NCBI RefSeq assembly: GCF_027484945.1
Contig: NZ_JAIXRZ010000058.1
Coordinates: 1 to 49,024, forward strand
Reading direction: 5' to 3'
Length of the DNA stretch: 49,024 nucleotides
Source of the DNA: Flavobacterium sp.
Lineage (GTDB): Bacteria > Bacteroidota > Bacteroidia > Flavobacteriales > Flavobacteriaceae
The notes below the pieces were generated by a model. That model made no database searches, was not told the origin of the DNA, and saw only the letters and a program-made list of their open reading frames with translations. Positions within the stretch are counted from its first letter, which is position 1. Each line of letters begins with the position of its first letter. Position numbers and translations under genes: made by a program. This document shows, in pieces, positions 41,967 to 49,024 of the stretch.

Positions 41967-44171
41967 ATGAATCAATTTTTATGGATGGCTGTGTTTGGCT
42001 TTTTTTCGCTAGCACAGGCACAAAATACAGTCTCAGGAACGGTTACCGCTTCCGGAAAACCCTTAGAATTCGCCGTGATACAATTGCCCGATTTACACCT
42101 CGAAACTCAATCCGACGCATTAGGGAATTTTACCTTTAAATCCATTCCCAAAGGAACCCACAAAATCGTTTTTTCTTTTGTTGGTTTTGAAACCCAAACC
42201 CAAGAACTAAAAATGATTGTTGCTCTCGTAACCGTTAATTGCGAACTCAAAGAAAGCATCCACCAAATGGATGAGGTGATTGTGTCAACGGCCTTCAACC
42301 GCCTCCAGTCGGAGAATGTTATGAAGGTCGAACACCAAACTGCCAAAGATTTGCGTCTAAAAGGAGCAGCCACTTTAATTGAAGGTTTGGCAACCATTCC
42401 AGGGGTGTCGCAAGTGGCAACAGGGACGTCAATCGGGAAGCCTGTAATTCGGGGTTTAAGCAGTAATCGTGTTTTAGTATACAATCAGGGAGTGCGTCTG
42501 GAAAACCAACAGTTTGGCGAGGAGCATGGTCTCGGACTCAATGATGCAGGAATCGAAAGTGTTGAAGTGATTAAAGGTCCTGCCTCGTTACTTTACGGCT
42601 CTGATGCTCTGGGCGGAGTTTTGTATTTTAATCCTGAAAAATTTGCTCCTACGAATCAAATGCAGCTCAATTTTGGACAACGCTATTTTACCAATACTTT
42701 AGGAAGCAGCACAACTTTTGGCTATAAACTATCGGGCGATCATCTAAAATTCACTTCCCGTATTTCTCAAAATCGGCACTCTGATTATCAAACGGGTCGG
42801 GGGGAACGTGTAATCAATACTCGTTTCAAGGAGTTGGACTTTAAAACAGGTTTTGCGTATACTAATTCGTCGATTAACAGTGTTGTTCGATACAATTATA
42901 ACCGCTTAAATCTTGGAATTCCAGAGGGTGGAATTGCCGAACAAACTACGATCAAAAATCCAGCTTATCCAAGTCAAAAAGTGATAGGTCAAATTTTGAG
43001 TTGGAATACAATTAGCTATTTTGGAAATTCTAAATTGGAAACCGATTTGGGCTATATTAATAATGACCGTAGCGAATTGGAAGATAGCGAAGTTCCCGTT
43101 TTGCGCATGATATTGAAAACATTCAATTATAATGTTCGGTATCATTTGCCTTCCATTGGAAAATGGGAAACAATATTGGGAACCCAAGGTATGTTTCAAA
43201 CCAATACTAATTTGGGCGAAGAATATTTAATTCCAGACGCAACCACACGAGACCTAGGTGTTTTTTTAACATCTAATTTTCAATGGAAGAAAAATACAGT
43301 TCAAGCAGGATTCCGTTGGGACCGTCGAGGGGTAACAACAATAGCATTTGGTAATCCCGGCGATGAAGGTTATTTTCAAGCATTCAATCGTTCTTTTAAT
43401 AGTTTTAATGCGTCGGCAGGATACAAAACTAATGTAAAAGAAAATATGATTTTCCGTTTCAATTTAGCTTCGGGATTTCGCGCTCCAAATTTAGCTGAAT
43501 TGTCTTCTAACGGTGTGCATGAAGGAAGCAATCGTTATGAAATTGGGAATAGTCAATTGAAAAATGAGCAAAATCTTCAAGGCGATTTGAATTTAGAATA
43601 CCGTAATCCGCATTTTGAATTGTTCGCCAATGGATTTTATAATCAATTGATTAATTACATTTATATTTCTCCCAAAGGGACACAAATTAATGGGTATGAA
43701 GCTTTTGATTATTTGCAAAGCAATGCCCGATTATTTGGAGGGGAGGCGGGAATCCATTTACACCCCCATCCCTTAGATTGGTTGCATATTTTGGCTACAT
43801 TTGAGAGTGTGACCGGAATGAAAAATAACGGTGAATACTTACCCTTAATTCCGGCCAATAAAATAACGGGAAATTTTAGGATTGAATTTAAAGATGGAAA
43901 ACGATGGAAAGAAACATTTGCATCATTAAATACGGAATATGTTTTTGACCAAAACAACCCAGGAATTTTTGAGACCGCAACCCGCGATTATAATTTGGTG
44001 AACCTAGCTTTTGGAACCGTGTTGAAGCTCAATAAATCACAATTTGATTTTACATTTAATGCAAACAATGTATGGAATAAAACCTATTTTTCGCATTTGT
44101 CACGACTCAAAGGGGAAGGTATTCCAAATTTAGGTCGCACATTAATTTTAGGTATAAATTATTATTTATAA
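41967..44171 (+). CDS. TonB-dependent outer-membrane receptor, probably for a metal or metal complex
   Basis: 734 residues from ATG 41967, chosen because it starts a proper signal peptide (MNQFLWMAVFGFFSLAQAQ); the frame is open further upstream to 41874, but through the structured leader. A carboxypeptidase-regulatory-like domain (about 20-105) leads to MDEVIVSTAF, then a plug domain (IRGLSSNRVLVYNQGVRLENQQFGEEHGLGL) with EVIKGPASLLYGSDALGG, then the 22-strand barrel ending RTLILGINYYL. The plug resembles receptors for metals such as zinc or copper. The His/Cys-rich neighbour supports a metal role, but the ligand is inferred. Confidence 0.9.
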   Translation: MNQFLWMAVFGFFSLAQAQNTVSGTVTASGKPLEFAVIQLPDLHLETQSDALGNFTFKSIPKGTHKIVFSFVGFETQTQELKMIVALVTVNCELKESIHQMDEVIVSTAFNRLQSENVMKVEHQTAKDLRLKGAATLIEGLATIPGVSQVATGTSIGKPVIRGLSSNRVLVYNQGVRLENQQFGEEHGLGLNDAGIESVEVIKGPASLLYGSDALGGVLYFNPEKFAPTNQMQLNFGQRYFTNTLGSSTTFGYKLSGDHLKFTSRISQNRHSDYQTGRGERVINTRFKELDFKTGFAYTNSSINSVVRYNYNRLNLGIPEGGIAEQTTIKNPAYPSQKVIGQILSWNTISYFGNSKLETDLGYINNDRSELEDSEVPVLRMILKTFNYNVRYHLPSIGKWETILGTQGMFQTNTNLGEEYLIPDATTRDLGVFLTSNFQWKKNTVQAGFRWDRRGVTTIAFGNPGDEGYFQAFNRSFNSFNASAGYKTNVKENMIFRFNLASGFRAPNLAELSSNGVHEGSNRYEIGNSQLKNEQNLQGDLNLEYRNPHFELFANGFYNQLINYIYISPKGTQINGYEAFDYLQSNARLFGGEAGIHLHPHPLDWLHILATFESVTGMKNNGEYLPLIPANKITGNFRIEFKDGKRWKETFASLNTEYVFDQNNPGIFETATRDYNLVNLAFGTVLKLNKSQFDFTFNANNVWNKTYFSHLSRLKGEGIPNLGRTLILGINYYL

Positions 44172-44223
44172 ATGCACTCTAATTAAGGATATAAAGTAAA
44201 TAGGGTTATTTTCCAAACGCCCT

Positions 44224-44907
44224 TTAATCCAAATAATCAGGGCGTCCAACATAACGCATGAGGCGCTTGATTTTTGCTTTCCGATTCTGAATATAATTCG
44301 AAGAATTGATGGGCTTGTATTTTCTTGGGTTCGGGAGTATGGCCGCGATACCAGCGGCTTCGTCTTTGGTTAAACTTTTTACATCATGACCATACCAGTA
44401 GTGAGAAGCTGCTTCTGCTCCGTATACACCATCACCCATTTCGATACTGTTGAGGTATACTTCCATAATTCGTTTCTTGCCCCAAATCACCTCGATTAGC
44501 ACGGTAAAATAGGCCTCAAAAGCTTTACGTAAATAACTTCGGCCTTGCCACAAGAAAACATTTTTTGCCGTTTGTTGCGAGATTGTACTACCTCCTTTAA
44601 TGCGCCGGCCTTTACTGTTGTTTTTGTAGGCTTTTTGCATGGCTGTAAAATCAAACCCCCAGTGTTTGGTAAAGGTCCCATCCTCGCTAGCAATAACGGC
44701 TTTTTGCAAATTTACCGAGATGCTATCCAAAGGTTTCCAATCGTGGTTGCAAATCATTTCCTTGCCTTCGAATTTATTTTCAATGGCACGGGTTACCATC
44801 AATGGCGTGAATGGAACAGGGATCCATTTAAAAAGCAGGACCGATCCAATTGACAAACCGAAAAACCAGAGCATGATTTTTCGCAGTATTTTCCAGAATG
44901 TTTTCAT
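44224..44907 (-). CDS. mtgA: Monofunctional biosynthetic peptidoglycan transglycosylase
   Basis: A 227-residue GT51 enzyme that polymerises lipid II into glycan strands. After one N-terminal membrane segment (IMLWFFGLSIGSVLLF) come the GT51 motifs: ASEDGTFTKHWGFD with the catalytic base E75, the stretch 101-114 with GGSTISQQ, KKRIMEVYLN with the NSIEMGDGVYGAEAAS region and E156. No transpeptidase domain is attached. It starts 1 bp after the FAD oxidoreductase stop, and both are on the minus strand, so they are co-transcribed. Confidence 0.95.
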   Translation of the reverse strand: MKTFWKILRKIMLWFFGLSIGSVLLFKWIPVPFTPLMVTRAIENKFEGKEMICNHDWKPLDSISVNLQKAVIASEDGTFTKHWGFDFTAMQKAYKNNSKGRRIKGGSTISQQTAKNVFLWQGRSYLRKAFEAYFTVLIEVIWGKKRIMEVYLNSIEMGDGVYGAEAASHYWYGHDVKSLTKDEAAGIAAILPNPRKYKPINSSNYIQNRKAKIKRLMRYVGRPDYLD

Positions 44908-46023
44908 TTATTCTATTAATTCAGCTAATTCTTTTCCAACTAAACTCCCAATAGCAACTCCCATTCCGCCCATTCGAACACCGCAGAACGTATGTTCAGA
45001 TAGACGTTCAATTATTGGACGTTTACTAGTGCCAACACCCATAATCCCACTCCAACGATGCGCAATGCCAACTTCTCTTCCAGGCAGAATAACCTCACAT
45101 AACAATTCTTCTAGACGCTTTTGAATTTGTGCTGTGACTTCCAATTCAGTTGTCGTTTCACCTTCAAAGTCTAAATTGCGACCTCCCCCTAATAAAATTC
45201 GGTTCTCAAAATTACGGAAATAGTAATAACCGCGATCGAGGTGAAATGTTCCGCAAATATCAAGGTTTGCAATTGGTTCAGTAATCAATACTTGAGCTCG
45301 AGCGGGACGCACTTCATTTTGGGTGAGTGTTCCTGCAAAACCATTGGTTGTAAACAGTATTTTATGGGTATTAAATGCAAAATTTTCGAGTTCGACCCGA
45401 ACCTGATGACTGTTTTCAAAATGATGTTTTACCTCAATTTGATTTAAAATAAGGATTCCAGCTGCCACAGCTTTCTGCAGTAACGCTTGCATCATATTGC
45501 CGGTGTCAATTTGTGCTTCAAACGGATTAAATATTAAATATTCGTGAAGTCCTTTAAAGTCAAATCGATCTATTTCACGTGCAAAAACATCAGTTTTAAA
45601 TAAGGGCTTTAAGAGCTCGTTGACAAAGGGAAGTTTCTGAAGGCAATCTTGATATAAACTTTCGTCTGCCTTTAAAAACAACTCATAGCCCCCATGAGGT
45701 TTGAAATCCAGGTGAGTATCACCAACAGTTTTTCGCAATAATTGAAGCCCTTCCCATCGTTTTTGAATGAGTTGAATTACTTCTTCTTCCGAATGTGTTT
45801 TGAGGTCATCAATGATTTCCGACAAACTTCCAAAACAAGCAAAACCTGCATTTTTGGTGCTTGCGCCTTGAGGCAATGTCCCTCGTTCAAGAATTAGTAT
45901 CTTGGCATTAGGAAAGCGCTCACGTAACGCCAAAGCACAATGAATACCTACAATGCCGCTCCCCACTATCGTATAATCAACTGCTGTAAACCAATTTTTT
46001 ATTTCCCAATAACTAAGTTGCAT
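44908..46023 (-). CDS. FAD-dependent oxidoreductase, DAO family
   Basis: 371 residues from ATG 46023 (MQLSYWEI). A TTG in the same frame at 46047 lies inside the -7 promoter element and is rejected as the start. The dinucleotide fold is VDYTIVGSGIVGIHCALAL (about 15-33), with LERGTLPQGASTKNAGFACFG next, and a C-terminal RWSGIMGVGTSKRPIIER, GVRMGGMGVAIGSLVGKELAEL. This fits the D-amino acid oxidase/glycine oxidase-like (DAO) superfamily. The substrate is unknown. mtgA follows it directly, so a link to cell-wall metabolism (D-amino acids) is possible but unsupported. Confidence 0.88.
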   Translation of the reverse strand: MQLSYWEIKNWFTAVDYTIVGSGIVGIHCALALRERFPNAKILILERGTLPQGASTKNAGFACFGSLSEIIDDLKTHSEEEVIQLIQKRWEGLQLLRKTVGDTHLDFKPHGGYELFLKADESLYQDCLQKLPFVNELLKPLFKTDVFAREIDRFDFKGLHEYLIFNPFEAQIDTGNMMQALLQKAVAAGILILNQIEVKHHFENSHQVRVELENFAFNTHKILFTTNGFAGTLTQNEVRPARAQVLITEPIANLDICGTFHLDRGYYYFRNFENRILLGGGRNLDFEGETTTELEVTAQIQKRLEELLCEVILPGREVGIAHRWSGIMGVGTSKRPIIERLSEHTFCGVRMGGMGVAIGSLVGKELAELIE

Positions 46024-46044
46024 GCTTGTGTTTTCTTGTGTAAA

Positions 46045-46052
46045 CAAAAGTA
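46045..46052 (-). promoter_or_regulatory. Promoter -7 element of the FAD oxidoreductase-mtgA operon
   Basis: TACTTTTG on the minus strand matches TAnnTTTG, 21 bases upstream of the ATG at 46023. It includes the alternative TTG at 46047. Confidence 0.6.
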
Positions 46053-46221
46053 TATAATTTTTTTTCGTTTGAGATTGAAATAAAAAAGTAAGGTTTTTGT
46101 AATTAGTTTATCGGAAATACTTGCACTTCTACGAGTTGTTAATATTTTTAAAGAATTGTCTGAACCAATTTATTAAAAACTTAATACTTTAGTCCACAAT
46201 AATCTAAAAAAGCAAAAAATT

Positions 46222-49024
46222 ATGAAATACAGATTACTTGCATTTGCCTTATTTTCCCTTTCTGGGTTGGTCTCGGCACAACAAAAAGAATCGGTATGGA
46301 CATCTGCTACACGCGGCAATAGTACTTTGTTGGATAGCCGTATGCAGTTGCCAGAAGAAACTATTATGCATTTGAATGTTAACCAATTGAAATCCCGCTT
46401 ACAGGCAGCTCCAGCGCGAAGTTTTAGCGGTAGATCAAGTAGTGTTATTGTTCAAATTCCAACAAGTAAAGGCGATATGCAACGCTTCAGTGTATTTGAA
46501 AATTCAACGATGGATCCTGCGCTTGCTGCACAATATCCTGAAATTAAATCCTATGTTGGTTATGGAATTGATAACCCGACTTTAACAGCCTATTTCAGTG
46601 TGTCACCATTGGGATTCAAGTCGATGGTTTTAGGAGCTGATCGTACGGCGGAATTTATTGAACCCTTAACCCAAGATTTAACAACCTATTCTATTTATAA
46701 AAAAGGTGATTATGCTGCTTCGGGAACCTTCCGTTGTTTGGTTGATGATGAGCCAATTATGATGAATGCAATGAATGGATTGGCGGCGCGACCAAATGCA
46801 GATGATGCGGTATTGCGTACCTATCGATTAGCCTTGTCTTGTACGGGTGAGTACACGGCTTATTTCGGCGGAACAAAAGCCTTAGCCTTGGCTGCAATGA
46901 ATAATAGTATGACCCGAGTTAACGGTGTTTTTGAAAATGATTTTAATGCCCGAATGGTAATTATTGCTAATAATGATTTGGTAATCTATACCGATGCTGC
47001 TACAGATCCTTATACGACCAGCTATAATAGTCAGTTGCAATCTACATTGACTTCGGTTATAGGGGATGCCAATTACGATGTAGGACATCTTTTTGTCCGT
47101 GCGGCCAACAATGGAAATGCCGGATGTATTGGTTGTATTTGTAGCACTGGAAAAGGAAGTGCTTTTACATCAGGTACCATTCCGACAGGCGATATTTTTG
47201 ACATCGATTATGTTGCACACGAAATAGGACACCAATTTGGTGCTAACCATACTTTTTCTATGAATAATGAAGGTACAGGTGCCAATATGGAGCCAGGTTC
47301 TGGTTCAACCATTATGGGGTATGCCGGGATAACTAGTCAAGATGTTCAACCCAACTCCGATGTCTATTTCCATGCCTTCAGTATCCAACAAGTAACTAAT
47401 AATATTAAAGCAAAAACATGTTCGGTAAATACCGCGACAGGGAATGCAGTACCTACTGCCAATGCTGGTTTGGATTACACTATCCCACGCAGTACGCCTT
47501 TTATGTTAACGGGTGCTGCTTCAGATACCAATGGCGATGTGATTACCTACAACTGGGAGCAGTTTGACAATGCCGCTTCGACTGCTACTGGAGCAAGTTC
47601 AGCCGCAAGTGCTACTCGTACTAGCGGACCTACTTTCCGTTCCTATAATTCTTCTACTTCTCCCGTACGTTATTTTCCAAGAATGCAATCGATTTTAACG
47701 GGCGCTACGACTACTGCGGGAACTGAAATTACGGTAGAAGCATTGCCTTCAGTAGCCCGTACCATGAACTTCCGTTTAACCGTCCGCGATAACCGTATCG
47801 GTGGTGGAAATAACAATAGTGACGATATGATTGTCACCGTGAATGGTACCGCTGGACCGTTTGCCGTAACAGCACCCAACACTGCCGTTTCGTTTACTGG
47901 AGGATCGTCTCAAACGATTACTTGGAATGTGGCGGGAACTACGGCTAACGGGGTGAACTGTGCCAATGTAGATATCATGCTCTCAACAGATGGAGGTACC
48001 TCATGGTCTACGATTTTGGCTGCTACGCCTAATGACGGAACGCAATTGGTAACATTACCCAATATACCAAGTACGACTTGTCGAATCATGATAAAAGGGA
48101 CCAACCATATTTTCTTTGATGTATCGAATGCAAACTTTACTATTACATTAGGTACACCTGATACTGCCGCACCAACAGCGCCTACTTTAGCAGCTTCGGG
48201 AACTACAACAAACTCAACAGTATTGTCATGGTCAGGAGCTACTGATAATGTAGCGGTAACCGGTTATGATGTTTATCAAGGGAGCACCTTAATTGGCTCA
48301 ACGGCTTCAACAACATTTACAGTTACGGGTTTGACCGCTTCAACAACCTATTCATTTACGGTAATTGCTAAAGATGCTGCAGGTAATTTTTCTCCTGCTA
48401 GTAATACAGTTTCTGTAACAACGAGTGCTCCAGATACTACGGCACCTACAGCGCCTACCTTATCGGCTTCAGGAACTACTACAACGGCTACCAATTTATC
48501 ATGGATAGGTGCTGCCGATAACGTAGCTGTGACAGGGTACGATGTGTTCCGTGGGACCACTTTAATCGGTTCAACAGCAGCGACCACTTTTGCTGTTACT
48601 GGATTGACAGCAGCGACAACCTACACCTTTAATGTGCGTGCAAAGGATGCTGCTGGAAATGTTTCTGTAAACAGTAATACGGTTACCGTAACTACTTTAA
48701 CTGCAACTCTAACCTATTGTGCTTCGCAAGGAAATAGTACTGCCAATGAACGAATTGGTCGTGTTCAATTGGGAACCATTAATAACCCTTCTACAGGTAC
48801 AGCGGGTTATGAAAATTTTACTGCATTATCGACAAATTTAGTGCGTGGAGTAGCCAATACCATCACGATTACTCCCACTTGGACTTCTACACGATATCGG
48901 GAAGGGTATGCTGTATTTATTGACTTAAACCGAGATGGTGATTTTTTGGATACTGGGGAAAGAGTATTTTCTCGTAATGCGACCACTACAACACCTATTT
49001 CAGGTTCATTTACCATTCCAACAA
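46222..49024 (+). CDS. Large secreted reprolysin-like metalloprotease with fibronectin III repeats (partial)
   Basis: The frame opens at ATG 46222 and runs without a stop to the window end (934 codons visible). A signal peptide ends near SAQ (residue 19). A propeptide-like region precedes a metzincin zinc site HEIGHQFGANH at 333-343, with the Met-turn at STIMGYAG about 35 residues later, so it is an M12B/reprolysin-like protease. After it come beta domains, two fibronectin type III domains (about 647-735 and 738-826, 91-residue period) and the start of a GEVED-type domain (DLNRDGDFLDTGERVF near 902-917). A T9SS sorting domain is likely in the missing C-terminus, as in the other secreted protein here. 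Confidence 0.9.
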   Translation, partial: MKYRLLAFALFSLSGLVSAQQKESVWTSATRGNSTLLDSRMQLPEETIMHLNVNQLKSRLQAAPARSFSGRSSSVIVQIPTSKGDMQRFSVFENSTMDPALAAQYPEIKSYVGYGIDNPTLTAYFSVSPLGFKSMVLGADRTAEFIEPLTQDLTTYSIYKKGDYAASGTFRCLVDDEPIMMNAMNGLAARPNADDAVLRTYRLALSCTGEYTAYFGGTKALALAAMNNSMTRVNGVFENDFNARMVIIANNDLVIYTDAATDPYTTSYNSQLQSTLTSVIGDANYDVGHLFVRAANNGNAGCIGCICSTGKGSAFTSGTIPTGDIFDIDYVAHEIGHQFGANHTFSMNNEGTGANMEPGSGSTIMGYAGITSQDVQPNSDVYFHAFSIQQVTNNIKAKTCSVNTATGNAVPTANAGLDYTIPRSTPFMLTGAASDTNGDVITYNWEQFDNAASTATGASSAASATRTSGPTFRSYNSSTSPVRYFPRMQSILTGATTTAGTEITVEALPSVARTMNFRLTVRDNRIGGGNNNSDDMIVTVNGTAGPFAVTAPNTAVSFTGGSSQTITWNVAGTTANGVNCANVDIMLSTDGGTSWSTILAATPNDGTQLVTLPNIPSTTCRIMIKGTNHIFFDVSNANFTITLGTPDTAAPTAPTLAASGTTTNSTVLSWSGATDNVAVTGYDVYQGSTLIGSTASTTFTVTGLTASTTYSFTVIAKDAAGNFSPASNTVSVTTSAPDTTAPTAPTLSASGTTTTATNLSWIGAADNVAVTGYDVFRGTTLIGSTAATTFAVTGLTAATTYTFNVRAKDAAGNVSVNSNTVTVTTLTATLTYCASQGNSTANERIGRVQLGTINNPSTGTAGYENFTALSTNLVRGVANTITITPTWTSTRYREGYAVFIDLNRDGDFLDTGERVFSRNATTTTPISGSFTIPT
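48160..48705. repeat. Two tandem fibronectin III coding units
   Basis: Units begin at 48160 and 48433 (273-bp period). Long stretches match at the DNA level, such as around the PTAPTL and DNVAVTGYDV segments, so the second unit probably arose by duplication or is kept similar by recombination. Confidence 0.75.

Noticed and set aside
46024..46047. TTG 46047 as the start of the FAD oxidoreductase
   Set aside because: The codon is part of the TACTTTTG promoter element; the ATG at 46023 is downstream of it.
46882..49016. Several minus-strand open frames opposite the reprolysin-like gene
   Set aside because: They are short, overlap a strong plus-strand gene full of domain motifs, and show no family motif.

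Overview
The window is 49 kb of ordinary chromosome from a member of the Bacteroidetes, almost certainly a Flavobacteriaceae close to Flavobacterium. The signs are type IX secretion (T9SS) C-terminal sorting domains on secreted proteins, Bacteroidetes promoters (TAnnTTTG, three of them with a TTG exactly 22 bp upstream), AT-rich start regions with little Shine-Dalgarno signal, a fused MurF-alanine racemase, class Ia NrdAB, and Bacteroidetes families such as DUF6029 and Omp28-like proteins. No insertion sequence, prophage, integrase or CRISPR array was seen. About 41 protein genes (two cut by the window edges) and one tRNA-Ala are supported.

Layout. 1-2.5 kb: the end of an unrecognised gene, tadA, and divergent dxs. 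2.5-10.3 kb, minus strand: a secreted M36 metalloprotease, then a dNTP block (dgt, nrdA, nrdB). 10.6-16.8 kb, minus strand: a very large outer-membrane barrel, aspartate kinase, and a coupled acetyltransferase/M48 protease pair. 16.9-20.8 kb, plus strand: fbp, a HupE/UreJ-like membrane protein, a dCMP-deaminase-like enzyme and a CtpA-type protease. 20.8-22.5 kb: a one-domain flavoprotein coupled to a tiny membrane protein, a cysteine-cluster DUF3109 protein and tRNA-Ala(GGC). 22.6-29.4 kb: an accessory-looking envelope redox region with two Omp28-like thioredoxin-fold proteins, a small T9SS cargo protein, a diheme cytochrome c lipoprotein, a DUF6029 barrel and a TlpA-like thioredoxin. 29.5-36.5 kb: a QueD-type enzyme, lpxH, a hypothetical exported protein, and an operon of an acidic repeat protein, rsmI, recJ and an MFS transporter. 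36.7-41.4 kb, plus strand: tdk, murF-alr, mscL, asd. 41.4-49.0 kb: a His/Cys-rich small protein and a TonB-dependent receptor separated by a structured GC-rich element, then mtgA, an FAD oxidoreductase, and the start of a large reprolysin-like metalloprotease with fibronectin III domains that runs off the end.

Themes. Nucleotide supply is well represented (nrdAB, dgt, tdk, dCMP deaminase-like, tadA), and a perfect DnaA box framed by an inverted repeat lies just upstream of nrdB. Cell-wall and envelope genes (murF-alr, mtgA, lpxH, mscL, lysC and asd for diaminopimelate) form a second theme. Secreted proteases and probable metal uptake form a third.

The best candidates for undescribed biology are the roughly 80-nt three-way-junction element in front of the TonB receptor and the envelope redox cluster at 22.6-29.4 kb. 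All functions are read from motifs by eye; no database search was run.
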